A stretch of 64,000 nt of DNA from positions 3,286,001-3,350,000 of the forward strand of contig NZ_CP155796.1 in the NCBI RefSeq assembly GCF_039729195.1, read 5' to 3'. Below, one piece after another: positions 8,188 through 17,045 of this stretch. The number at the start of each line of letters is the position of its first letter. The first letter of the stretch is position 1. Source of the DNA: Mycobacterium sp. DL (GTDB lineage Bacteria; Actinomycetota; Actinomycetes; Mycobacteriales; Mycobacteriaceae). A program made the position numbers and the translations under genes. The notes beneath the pieces were generated by a model, which saw only the letters and a list, made by a program, of their open reading frames with translations, searched no databases and was not told the origin of the DNA.

Positions 8188-9546
8188 ATGACGGTGTCCG
8201 ACGTGCAACGTCGCGATGCTGTTCGCCGCGCTGTGGATCGCGCGATCGACGACCGGGATGTGGCGCCACTGACAGCTCTTGCCAGGTCGCTCTCGTCCGC
8301 CGATGTCGTCGACATTCTCGAGCGCTGCAACCGCGAACACCAGGCTGTGCTCTACCGGGTGCTGCCGAAGGGGCAGGCGCTGGAGGTGTTCGAGAGACTG
8401 GATCCGAGTCTGCAAGGCGATCTGGTGGGCGCCCTGCAGGACGATGCGGTGTCGGCACTGTTCGCAGATCTGGATCCCGATGACCGGGTGGAACTGCTCG
8501 ACGAGTTGCCGGCCACCGTCGCCCGTCGGCTGATGAAAGGCCTCCCGCCGGACGAGCGCGACAAGACGGCCGTGATCCTCGGGTATCCGCACGGTTCCAT
8601 CGGTCGACAGATGAGCCCGGAGTTCATCGCGGTCCGACCCGAACTGACGACGGCCGAAGCCTTGACACGGGTGACACGCCACCTCGACGACGCCGAAACG
8701 GTGTACACACTTCCGGTCGCTGACGCGCAACGCACGCTGGTCGGCGTCGTCGCGCTTCGAGACCTGTTACGGGCAGCACCGGGCACCACCATTGCCGAGG
8801 TGATGCGGCCCGCGCAGTGGGTGCACGCCACTGACGATGCCGAAGCCGCCGCACGACGCTGCGCCGATCTCAAGGTCCTCGCGCTGCCGGTCGTCGATGA
8901 CGAGACCCGCCTGGTCGGAATCCTCACCGTCGACGATGCGCTGCAGATCCTCGAGGACGCCGAGTCCGAGGATCAGGCCCGCATCGGCGGCGCGGAACCC
9001 CTGCGCCGCCCCTACCTGACGGCGTCGGTGGTCAGCTTGGTCCGCTCGCGGGTGGTGTGGCTGTTGGTGCTGGCCATCGGTGCCACGCTGACCGTTCAGG
9101 TGCTGGAGGTCTTCGAAGCAACCTTGGCGGAAGTGGTTGCGCTGGCGCTGTTCGTGCCCCTGCTGATCGGCACGGGCGGCAACACCGGCAACCAGGCCGC
9201 GACGACGGTGACCCGCGCGCTCGCTCTCGGTGACGTCGAGCCGGCCGATCTGCTCAAGGTGCTGTTCCGGGAGTTCCGGGTCGGCCTGTCTCTCGGTCTG
9301 CTCCTCGGTGGGGTCGCGTTCGTGGCGACCAGCGTCATCTACGACCGTCAACTGGGCGCGGTCATCGGCTTGACGCTGCTCAGTGTGTGCACCATGGCGG
9401 CGACCGTGGGCGGCGCGATGCCGCTGTTGGCACGGACGGTTCGCGCCGACCCGGCGGTCTTCTCCAACCCCTTCATCACCACGTTCGTCGACGCGACAGG
9501 CTTGCTGATCTACTTCCTCATCGCCAAGGCAGTCCTCGGCATCTGA
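8188..9546 (+). CDS. mgtE: Magnesium transporter MgtE
   Basis: From the ATG at 8188 the protein has 452 residues, the normal MgtE length. An N-terminal superhelical Mg2+-sensing domain (residues 1-125) is followed by two CBS domains (about 130-260) and five membrane helices. The pore region carries the conserved PLLIGTGGNTGNQAATTVTRALALGD and a final NPFITTFVDATGLLIYF. MgtE is a Mg2+ channel closed by cytosolic Mg2+. An in-frame GTG at 8122 would add 22 residues of low-quality sequence, so the later start is preferred. It is divergent from the Kef-type gene. No M-box riboswitch is recognisable in the 210-bp gap. Confidence 0.93.
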   Translation: MTVSDVQRRDAVRRAVDRAIDDRDVAPLTALARSLSSADVVDILERCNREHQAVLYRVLPKGQALEVFERLDPSLQGDLVGALQDDAVSALFADLDPDDRVELLDELPATVARRLMKGLPPDERDKTAVILGYPHGSIGRQMSPEFIAVRPELTTAEALTRVTRHLDDAETVYTLPVADAQRTLVGVVALRDLLRAAPGTTIAEVMRPAQWVHATDDAEAAARRCADLKVLALPVVDDETRLVGILTVDDALQILEDAESEDQARIGGAEPLRRPYLTASVVSLVRSRVVWLLVLAIGATLTVQVLEVFEATLAEVVALALFVPLLIGTGGNTGNQAATTVTRALALGDVEPADLLKVLFREFRVGLSLGLLLGGVAFVATSVIYDRQLGAVIGLTLLSVCTMAATVGGAMPLLARTVRADPAVFSNPFITTFVDATGLLIYFLIAKAVLGI

Positions 9547-9619
9547 CCTACCGGGTGCCCGACTCTGCGATTTTGCGCCAATCTGCCCGCAGTCGGCCGG
9601 CGTGCGTCATCGTTGACCC

Positions 9620-10027
9620 ATGGCGAGCCAGAAGGTCCCGAGCCCCAAAGACATCAAAGCCGCCGCCCAGGCAGCGGCAGAGACAGCCCAATCCGTCGCC
9701 TCCGGGGCGCTGCGCATCCCGCCCGCGTCGCTCCAACTCGCCGCCGAGTTGCCGGATCTCATCGAGAACCTGGCCACCGCGACGGAACGACTCAACACCG
9801 CGATCGACCGGGCCGAGCGCTACCTCGCACTGGCCGATCCGATGATCAGGACCATGGATGCGATGCTGCCCCAACTCGAGGCACTGGTTGCTACCGGCAA
9901 CGACGTGTACCGGGCTGTGTCATCGGTCCCGGGCGTCTCCACGCTGGGGAGATTCGCCACCCGCGGCGGTTCGGAGCCACCGCCCAAGGGCAAACCTCCT
10001 CGGGGACGGTCCACTCCGAAACCCTAG
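9620..10027 (+). CDS. Conserved actinobacterial hypothetical protein, helical
   Basis: This 135-residue protein has no membrane segment or enzyme motif. The N-terminus is alanine-rich and helical (KAAAQAAAETAQSVA), residues 35-75 form a probable amphipathic or coiled helix (LPDLIENLATATERLNTAIDRAERYL), and the C-terminal 25 residues are Pro/Gly/Lys/Arg-rich and probably disordered. The ATG lies 73 bp after mgtE and the gene converges with the mechanosensitive-channel gene. I do not recognise a family. It could be surface- or polymer-associated, as some helical mycobacterial proteins are, but nothing here shows that. Confidence 0.7.
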   Translation: MASQKVPSPKDIKAAAQAAAETAQSVASGALRIPPASLQLAAELPDLIENLATATERLNTAIDRAERYLALADPMIRTMDAMLPQLEALVATGNDVYRAVSSVPGVSTLGRFATRGGSEPPPKGKPPRGRSTPKP

Positions 10028-10054
10028 GAAGTCGGCCGAATCCTCCGGGCGGCC

Positions 10055-11455
10055 TTACCCGGTAGCCGCGGTGCGCCATTCCTCCGCGGCCCGTCTGCGG
10101 TGTTCGATAGTGTCGCCCAGCAACCGGGCGAGCTGCGGATTGTGTTGCACCACAGCTGCCATGGTGTCGCGCGGGATCACGATCAGCGTGGTGTCCCGCA
10201 GGGCCGTCGCACCGGTGAGAACCGGCTGCCGGGTGAGTGCGGTGGCGCCGATGTAGTTGCCGACGTCGAGATGCCCGACCGTGAGTTGTTCGCCGTTGTC
10301 GTTCGAAACCGTCAGCGCCAATTCACCTTCGGCGATGAATCCGATGCCCTCGGGAACAGAGCCGACCGCCTGCACGGTCTCGCCTTCGCTGTAGATCAAT
10401 CGGCGACCCGCGACAAGCATCTCGTCCACGGTCTCCCTGTCCAAGGCCAGTGCCGCGGCGATCCGGCGCGACTGCACCGCAAGGTCTTCGGCCCGATGGT
10501 CGTCGATGACACCGTCCGCCTCATCGAGGTGCAACCCGGCGCGCCACGCGGCGTACCAGACGCGGTGTAGCAGGAGGTTCCGTGCCGCCCCCTCGTCGGC
10601 GGGTGAGGCAACCGGCACCGACACCTTGTACTCGGCGGCACCGAGAGCGGTCACTCGGACGTCCATTCCCGGTAGCTTCTGTGGCAGGGCGTCGGCCACG
10701 GCCTTCAATGTCCGCACGACGGTTCCGGGCCGGTCGTCACCGCAGAACGTCAGCGTCGCACTGCTGTAGAAGGCCGGGCCGGCGACGCGGCTGAGGTTCG
10801 TGAACGACGATCCGGCCAGCGCGGCGTTGGGCACGATCTGGATACCGTTGCCGGTGTCGATGTGAATGGATCGCCAATTCACTTCGAGCACGCGACCTTT
10901 GACCGACCCGGTGTCGAGCCAGTCCCCGATCCGGAAGGGTTGCTCGAAGAGGAGGAACAACCCGGCGATCACAGGCCCGACCGCCGTCTGCACGGCGAGG
11001 CCGATGACGATCGAGGTGACCCCGACCGCGGCGAAGAGCCCACCGATATTGGTTCCCCAGACCCAGGAGAACAGCAGCCCCAGGCCGATGACGATCACCA
11101 GGAGCCGGCCGAGGTCGATGAAGATGCTCGGCAGGCGCTCCCGCCAGCTGCCGGCCCGAGCGCGGCCGAACAGCGCCGCGTTGGCACCCGAAAGCGCAAA
11201 CAGGATCAGCAGGAATCCGAACACCGTGGCGGCTATCCGCGGCCAGGTCGCCTCGACGTCGGCGTCGTTGAGTTGATCCACCAGGATCAGCAGACCCAGC
11301 GCGGGCAGGACGGCGTTGCGCAGCAGCAGGACCGGCCGCGCATAGCTGCTGCCTCGCCGCAACAGCCACTGATGGACTTCGGTGAGGATCAGCAGTGAGA
11401 TCGGCAGTGCAACAACGACTGCCACCGTGGGCCAGAACCATGATTGCGACGTCAT
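10055..11455 (-). CDS. MscS-type mechanosensitive channel with a C-terminal cyclic-nucleotide-binding-like domain
   Basis: The 466-residue protein resembles M. tuberculosis Rv2434c. Four to five membrane helices cover residues 5-150. The MscS pore helix follows (LFAAVGVTSIVIGLAVQTAVGPVIAG region), then the cytosolic beta domain (FRIGDWLDTGSVKGRVLEVNWRSIHI). A CNB-type jelly roll occupies about residues 340-450 (GETVQAVGSVPEGIGFIAEGELAL). At the phosphate-binding cassette the usual GE and PR(A/S)AT residues read GNYIGATALTRQPVLTGATAL, so the conserved Glu and Arg are not evident. The start ATG at 11455 lies 5 bp after the cyclase-like gene, so the two are coupled. MscS proteins open under membrane tension and release osmolytes. 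Confidence 0.9.
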   Translation of the reverse strand: MTSQSWFWPTVAVVVALPISLLILTEVHQWLLRRGSSYARPVLLLRNAVLPALGLLILVDQLNDADVEATWPRIAATVFGFLLILFALSGANAALFGRARAGSWRERLPSIFIDLGRLLVIVIGLGLLFSWVWGTNIGGLFAAVGVTSIVIGLAVQTAVGPVIAGLFLLFEQPFRIGDWLDTGSVKGRVLEVNWRSIHIDTGNGIQIVPNAALAGSSFTNLSRVAGPAFYSSATLTFCGDDRPGTVVRTLKAVADALPQKLPGMDVRVTALGAAEYKVSVPVASPADEGAARNLLLHRVWYAAWRAGLHLDEADGVIDDHRAEDLAVQSRRIAAALALDRETVDEMLVAGRRLIYSEGETVQAVGSVPEGIGFIAEGELALTVSNDNGEQLTVGHLDVGNYIGATALTRQPVLTGATALRDTTLIVIPRDTMAAVVQHNPQLARLLGDTIEHRRRAAEEWRTAATG

Positions 11456-11460
11456 GGAGG

Positions 11461-13608
11461 TCACGAGCTTACCCGCCCGGGCAGCTGCAGGGACCACACC
11501 GGTTCGACGCCGTCGTTGCCGGGCATCGTTCCCGCGTCGGTGAAGCTGTGAAACGCGGTGAGACTGTCGTGCACCCGATCGCTGACGAAAACGCCGGGAC
11601 GGCTGCTGGCGGCGTGGACACGGTGCGCCAGATCGACCGCTTCCCCCCACAGATCGTAGATTCTCGACCGTTGACCGATGAGTCCGCTGGAGACAGAACC
11701 GCTGTCGATCCCTACCCGGACCGCCAGTTCGGCGCCGTGTTGATCGTTGAACAGGTCGATGATCTCGACCAGTTCGATGGCGAAGGCCACGGTGCGACCG
11801 GCGTGGTCCACGCGCGGGGTGACCAGACCGCAGGTGGCCAGGAATCCGTTGTGCAAGCTGCGTACCCGCTCGATCCCGTGGTGTTCGGCAGCTGCGTCGA
11901 ATGCCTCGATGAGGATGTTGAGCAGCCGAACGGATTCCTCTGATGACAGGGATCGCGCGAACTCTTTGAAGTTCAGCAGTTCGGCGTAGACGACGGACAC
12001 ATCCCGGTGATCGCCGCTGATGGTGGTCTCGCCGTCGCGGACCCGGCGGGCGACGGATTCGGGCATCAGCGAGGCGAGCAGTTCGTCGTTCTCGCGACGC
12101 TGTTCCTCGATCAACTCCTGCTTTGTCTGCAGGCTGGCGCTCATGTCGTTGAATTCCGCTGCCAGGTCGCCGTATTCGTCCCGGGTGGTGACGGGGACGG
12201 TGACGCCGAGATCACCGCTGGTGACCCGGCGGACAGCGGCGGCCAGCCGGGTCAGGGGGCGTGTCAGGAGGCGGCTCAGGATGAGCGCCAGAATGCACAC
12301 CACCAGCACGATGCCGGCGATCGACAGGGCGATGTTGCGGGCGAAGGTGTTGACCGGCGCCAGGGCTTCGTCCTCGTCGATCTTGGCGACCAGCACCCAG
12401 TCCAATCCCGGGATGTCCAAGGGCATGAAGGCGACCAACGACGTCGGACCGATGTAGTCCTTGTCGGTGGTCACCCCCGACTCCCCCGACCGCGCCCGGT
12501 TGACCGCGACCGTGTCGACGGGCTGAAGCAGCACACTGCCCCCGACCTCGACCTCGCGTTCGGCCACCTCTGTGGGGGTGCCGTTGGCGATGACGCCGGC
12601 CGCGTAGGCGTCGGGATTGGTGAGCAGTTCCCGTGACACGGACCGCATCAGCTTGTCGGGACCGGCGAGATACGTTTCACCGGTTGCGCCGAGGCCGTCT
12701 TCCTCCCAGCCTCTGTCACCGGTCATCACGTTGTTGATGCCGTCGAGTGGCAACTGCAGGGCCAACACCCCGACGATGCTGCCGCCGCTGCCGATCGGCG
12801 ACAGCACCCAGGGTGTGGGCTTGTCGTACGACGGCGGGTAACGCTCGAAATCGGTGACGATCGTCTGATCCACCGACGTCGCCTGGAGGGTCTGTCGGTA
12901 GGCATCGGCCAGCAGAGACGTTCGGTACGGGCCGGTGAACAGGTTCGTGCCGAGATCCGCGCCCTTGTAGGCGGTGTAGACGACGTTGCCGTTGGTGTCG
13001 AGGATGAGTGAATCCTCGAAGCCGAACCGGGTGGTGAGATCGGCGAAAAATCCTTGGTATCGGGCATTCACGGCAGACCAGGCGCTGGGGTCACCGGCGG
13101 CCTGCATGGTCAGCGCGGCATCGAAGTCACCGTCTGCGGGAACGGTGTAGGCGTTCTGCAGGTAAGTAGCGGCGTTTCCGGTCGGCTCGAACAGCGTGGG
13201 GTCCGCGGGCTGGCCGCTCCGCTCACTCAACAGCGGCGCAAAAACATCTTCGTAATAGTCGGTGACCGCCGCGCGGGCCTCGGGCGGCGGTGGCGTGGCG
13301 TCGAGTTCTGCGAAGGCGGCACTGAAATCGCGGGCCGCGTTCACCGTGGTGGTTCCGTGGGTCACGATCGAGGCGGCGTCAGTGACCGTCCGGTAGTAGG
13401 CGGTGATCTCGCGGGCGCGTGATTCCCGTAGCTGCGTCATCCTCTTGAACTCCGCATTGGTCAGGGACTCGGTGCCCGACGCATAACCGATCGACCCTGC
13501 CACCAGGACCGAGACGACGCTGACAACCAGCAGGATGATGAGCAGCTTGGACTGAATTCCGAGAGCGCGCCGCGAACGCCGCACAGAACTGTTCAACTGA
13601 GATGACAC
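11461..13608 (-). CDS. Membrane sensor with HAMP and class III adenylate/guanylate cyclase-like domain (Rv2435c-like)
   Basis: The 715-residue protein has a membrane helix at about 20-42, a large extracytoplasmic sensor domain (about 45-425, Cache-like), a second helix (IALSIAGIVLVVCILALIL), a HAMP linker and a class III cyclase domain (about 525-710). Several catalytic positions are changed: the first metal Asp is Glu (VVYAELLNF), the Lys-x-x-x-Asp segment reads VRSLHNGF (Lys to Arg, Asp to Asn), and the Asn of VNVASR is Asp (VDLAHR). The adenine-selecting Asp (YDLWGE) and the Arg are kept. Catalysis is therefore doubtful. It starts at GTG 13608 behind a GGGGAGGGG, between an aquaporin and a CNB-linked channel gene. 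Confidence 0.9.
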   Translation of the reverse strand: MSSQLNSSVRRSRRALGIQSKLLIILLVVSVVSVLVAGSIGYASGTESLTNAEFKRMTQLRESRAREITAYYRTVTDAASIVTHGTTTVNAARDFSAAFAELDATPPPPEARAAVTDYYEDVFAPLLSERSGQPADPTLFEPTGNAATYLQNAYTVPADGDFDAALTMQAAGDPSAWSAVNARYQGFFADLTTRFGFEDSLILDTNGNVVYTAYKGADLGTNLFTGPYRTSLLADAYRQTLQATSVDQTIVTDFERYPPSYDKPTPWVLSPIGSGGSIVGVLALQLPLDGINNVMTGDRGWEEDGLGATGETYLAGPDKLMRSVSRELLTNPDAYAAGVIANGTPTEVAEREVEVGGSVLLQPVDTVAVNRARSGESGVTTDKDYIGPTSLVAFMPLDIPGLDWVLVAKIDEDEALAPVNTFARNIALSIAGIVLVVCILALILSRLLTRPLTRLAAAVRRVTSGDLGVTVPVTTRDEYGDLAAEFNDMSASLQTKQELIEEQRRENDELLASLMPESVARRVRDGETTISGDHRDVSVVYAELLNFKEFARSLSSEESVRLLNILIEAFDAAAEHHGIERVRSLHNGFLATCGLVTPRVDHAGRTVAFAIELVEIIDLFNDQHGAELAVRVGIDSGSVSSGLIGQRSRIYDLWGEAVDLAHRVHAASSRPGVFVSDRVHDSLTAFHSFTDAGTMPGNDGVEPVWSLQLPGRVSS

Positions 13609-13651
13609 CGAGGGCCCCTCCCCTGGTCAGAACGCGCAGCGGTGGCCGCCG

Positions 13652-14437
13652 TCAGATGTCTGTGGCGGGCTCTGCGGTGTCGAGAGCGTCTTCGCGGACG
13701 GGACGTTCGGCGAGGGCCTCGCGGCGGCCGAATACCAACGGGTACAACACTCCAGCGATAGCTGCGCCGATCAGCGGCGCGAGCCAGAACACCCACAACT
13801 GGGCGGGTGCTCCGTCGGCGTTGAAGAATGCGACACCGGTGGAACGTGCAGGGTTGACCGAGGTGTTCGAGATGGGAATGCTCACCAGGTGAATGAGCGT
13901 GAGGCATAAACCGATCGCCAATCCCGCGAAGCCTTTGGGCGCACGGTCTTCGGTGGCACCGAGAATGACCCAGAGGAATACCGCGGTCAAAACCACCTCG
14001 GCGATGATGACCGACCACAGCGAAAAGCCACCGGGAGAAAGGTCGCCGAATCCATTCGCGGCCATATTGCCGACCGGATCAAAATCGGGCCGGCCGCTGG
14101 CGATGACAAAAATGGTCAAACCGCCCAGAAGACCGCCGACGACTTGCGAAAGCCAGTACGGCAACACCGCTTTCCACTCGATGCGACCGGCAATGGCAGC
14201 GCCGAGGGTGACTGCGGGGTTGAAGTGTCCGCCCGACACCGTTCCGAAGGCATACACGGCGGTGAGCACGGTCAGGCCGAAGGCCAGTGCGACGCCGAGG
14301 AATCCGATGCCGAGTGAAACCGCATCCGCGGTGACAAAAGACGCCGCGAATACCGCGCTCCCACAACCGCCGAGAACCAACCAAAAGGTGCCGAACAGTT
14401 CGGCTGCAATCCGGTGGAGCATTGTCGGAACCGGCAT
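13652..14437 (-). CDS. Aquaporin / major intrinsic protein
   Basis: The 261-residue protein has six membrane helices and both half-helix NPA motifs ([11 protein letters not shown] and [10 protein letters not shown]). The N-terminal [22 protein letters not shown] is typical of AqpZ-type channels. It conducts water, possibly with small solutes, across the plasma membrane. Two ATGs are adjacent (14440 and 14437). The AAGGAGG just upstream suits the second, so that one was chosen. The protein ends in an acidic cytosolic tail. The gene is 43 bp upstream of the cyclase-like gene and the MscS-CNB gene follows, so the three probably form an osmotic-response operon. Confidence 0.9.
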   Translation of the reverse strand: MPVPTMLHRIAAELFGTFWLVLGGCGSAVFAASFVTADAVSLGIGFLGVALAFGLTVLTAVYAFGTVSGGHFNPAVTLGAAIAGRIEWKAVLPYWLSQVVGGLLGGLTIFVIASGRPDFDPVGNMAANGFGDLSPGGFSLWSVIIAEVVLTAVFLWVILGATEDRAPKGFAGLAIGLCLTLIHLVSIPISNTSVNPARSTGVAFFNADGAPAQLWVFWLAPLIGAAIAGVLYPLVFGRREALAERPVREDALDTAEPATDI

Positions 14438-14718
14438 CATGCCTCCTTGCGGTGATGAATCCCCGCAAACTGTGACACGCATTTACGTTTCGTCTACTGC
14501 TTTTACCGAGATTTACCGCAGGTGTGATGTCACCGAGATCAGCAATCTGAAAAAATTCGGGGGGACCGATTCAATCGGCGGCACCACAATTCAGTAGAAA
14601 TGACGGCAACAGAGCGGCGCTCGAAATCCATGTCGGTCATCTACGCAGACACATTGCCGGCCACCAGATGCCCTGTCCTGCAGCATGATCAGCGCGCAAG
14701 AAGGGCGGAGGAGATTGT

Positions 14719-16107
14719 TCAGGCTGCGTGGTCGCCGCGGACCAGGCGGAGGGTCCGCGGGCCTTCGGGACGAAGAGCCCGCTGATGAAGCGCGACCAGA
14801 GAGCCCGCCCGGACCACACCCATGGGCCCCGGTCGTGCGAACCGTGCGATTCCGGCGACCTTGACCGCAAAGCCCGCCTTCGCCTGCCGGTAACCAACGC
14901 GGATCCCGGCGCCGAAGACGACAAGCAAGCCGGCGAGACCCGGAAGGGCGCCGGTGGCCAGTGCCCACAGCGACAACGGCAGCAGCATCGCACCGAACGC
15001 CCGATCGACCAGCGACTGATGCTCGCCCAGTCGAGCCGACAGTGCCGCGGGAACCATCGGGGGTGGCGCCGAGTGGGCCATGAGCACCGTGGGTGTGAAT
15101 GTTCCGAAGCCCGGGAGATCGCCGGTGTTGCCACTCAGCAGATCGGAGGTGATCGGTAGAAGCGGCGACGTCGGCTGCGGACCTGCGATCGGGGTGCTGC
15201 CCACGCTCAGGGGCGCCATCCGATAGTCGGAATGAGAACCCACCACGATCGGGTGAGGAACGGTGGCCCCGGTGCCGAGCATGGCGACGAGATCTGAGGG
15301 CAGATTCGCGATGGCGGTGGCAGATTCTCCCACCGAGGTCAGCAGCGCCTCCAGCAGCGCGACCACATCGGACACCGGCGTCTGCGAGAACGGCAGCGCA
15401 AAAACCACCGGCGGAATCGATGCCGCCGCGCTTCCCAGGGTCACGACCACCGAGGTCATGGTCCGGACCACGTGGAATATCGGCGTCACCTGGCGAACTG
15501 CCGGCGACGAGGCCACCGTCTGCTCCTGGCTGACTGGCCCGTACGGGGTGGCTGAACCGGACCCCGTGCTCTCCGGTGAATCACTGCCGCCGGCCGAACC
15601 GCCGGCGCCGCCGGCCTCGGATGCGTCCGATTCGGGGTCCACCGGTGTCTCGGCTTCAGGCACTTCCGGCACATCCGACTCTGCGGGAGTCTCCGGTGCC
15701 ACCGGGTCTTCGGCCTCGATGTCACCGACGGCGACATCGTCGCCGACCTCGTCGATGAGATCGGACGCGTCGTCGATGAGGTCGTCGGACACATCGTCGC
15801 TGACCTCGTCTGCGGCGCGGTCGTCTTCCCCGGACGGACCGAAAACACGGTCCGGCCGCGAGTCGAAGGCGCTCGTGGCGCTGCGTACGACGTCACGCAG
15901 GGTGGTCCGGATGGATTCGCGATCGCTCGCGTCAGAATCCCTGTCCGTCGAGGCCGACCCCTCGCCGGCGGTGTCCGAGGCACCCGAACTGCTCGAAGAC
16001 GAATCCCCGGTGCCGGTGTCGGCCACCGCGACCGCACCACCCGCACCGCTGATGAGAAGAGCAGTCGAGAGCACGACCGCGCCGGTGGCACCGCTTACGC
16101 GCCGCAT
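14719..16107 (-). CDS. Secreted or surface-anchored low-complexity protein
   Basis: The 462-residue protein starts at ATG 16107 behind a GGGAGG. It has a clear signal peptide (VVLSTALLISGAGGAVAVADT) followed by a Ser/Asp/Glu/Pro-rich region (about 30-190), highly acidic and probably disordered. A more hydrophobic domain (about 195-355) follows, and near residue 390 there is a hydrophobic segment (LLPLSLWALATGALPGLAGLLVVFGAGI) before a basic, Arg-rich tail. That end pattern suggests C-terminal membrane anchoring. Similar layouts are common in mycobacterial proteins of unknown function. It lies upstream of the aquaporin gene on the same strand, 281 bp away, so co-transcription is uncertain. Confidence 0.75.
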   Translation of the reverse strand: MRRVSGATGAVVLSTALLISGAGGAVAVADTGTGDSSSSSSGASDTAGEGSASTDRDSDASDRESIRTTLRDVVRSATSAFDSRPDRVFGPSGEDDRAADEVSDDVSDDLIDDASDLIDEVGDDVAVGDIEAEDPVAPETPAESDVPEVPEAETPVDPESDASEAGGAGGSAGGSDSPESTGSGSATPYGPVSQEQTVASSPAVRQVTPIFHVVRTMTSVVVTLGSAAASIPPVVFALPFSQTPVSDVVALLEALLTSVGESATAIANLPSDLVAMLGTGATVPHPIVVGSHSDYRMAPLSVGSTPIAGPQPTSPLLPITSDLLSGNTGDLPGFGTFTPTVLMAHSAPPPMVPAALSARLGEHQSLVDRAFGAMLLPLSLWALATGALPGLAGLLVVFGAGIRVGYRQAKAGFAVKVAGIARFARPGPMGVVRAGSLVALHQRALRPEGPRTLRLVRGDHAA

Positions 16108-16546
16108 CACTGGACCTCCCCATACGCACCGGACTGGTATGCCTCGCCGAACTGTGAACAGCAATTGTCGCATAACGGGATGACAACGAGGGCCAATGTG
16201 GGAACAGGTCCGATTCACACAGTTTGAGCAAAGTGAATTGTCGGAACATCGGAGTCGACTTCGTCCGCGCTGACCCCGCGAGTACCGCTTCTACCTGCAA
16301 CGCAATGTCCTTGAATCACATCATCGAACGTCGAGCCCGAATATCGCGCCGGGTTTGCCGCAAATCCACATTGCGAAGCCGACAAGTCGAAATCGCGACG
16401 CCGCGCGATGCGTCGGTGTTCTTGCGGGGATGACTCAGTGCGAGGCGTGTGGATCCGAGGGAGACGGCAGACCATCGGATCGCTCGCGATAACGTCTCGG
16501 CACGGGTCTGCGCGAGCCGGACCCCGGACCAGACAAGAGGTGTGCG
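16108..16546. other. Gene-free divergent intergenic region
   Basis: About 440 bp separate the divergently read secreted-protein gene and the NTF2-like gene. Frames on both strands lack coding character. It presumably holds both promoters, but no clear -10/-35 pair, palindrome or RNA structure was seen. Confidence 0.5.
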
Positions 16547-16945
16547 ATGCATCCTTTCCGTGCCGCTGTCGAAGCACGCGACGACGCTGCGATCGAAGCG
16601 TCGTTGGCCGACGGTGTCGTATTCACCAGCCCCGTGGCCTTCAAGCCCTACCCGGGCAAGCCCCTCACCGCCGCCATACTGCGCGCCGTGATGCGCGTCT
16701 TCGAGGATTTCCGGTATGTCCGTGAGATCGCCGACGAGAACGGCCGGGACCATGCCCTGGTCTTCGAGGCGACCGTGGACGGTAAGAAGATCACCGGATG
16801 CGACTTCCTCCATGTTGATGACGACGGCCTGATCGACGACTTCATGGTGATGGTGCGCCCGCTGTCGGGGGCGAAAGTGTTGGCCGAAGCGATGGGCGCC
16901 CAGTTCGAACGCATCCAGAGGGAGGCGCTCGAGGCGAGCCGGTGA
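16547..16945 (+). CDS. NTF2/SnoaL-like domain protein
   Basis: This 132-residue protein has the length and pattern of a single NTF2-like cone fold: an N-terminal helix AVEARDDAAIEASLADGVVFTSP, then strands ending in DGKKITGCDFLHVDDDGLIDDFMVMVRP. Members include small isomerases, hydratases and non-catalytic ligand binders. The ligand cannot be inferred. It precedes the glycosyltransferase gene by about 100 bp on the same strand, so it may be co-transcribed. The ATG at 16547 is preceded by a weak GAGG. Confidence 0.8.
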   Translation: MHPFRAAVEARDDAAIEASLADGVVFTSPVAFKPYPGKPLTAAILRAVMRVFEDFRYVREIADENGRDHALVFEATVDGKKITGCDFLHVDDDGLIDDFMVMVRPLSGAKVLAEAMGAQFERIQREALEASR

Positions 16946-17045
16946 CGGCGGGCACCAGCTGCGGAACCCCTTGTCCACCTTGAGAGTTACGTCGGCGGAC
17001 ATCGCTGTCCTGTCACCGCTGCCGGCGCCGCTGTACGTTCGGGTG

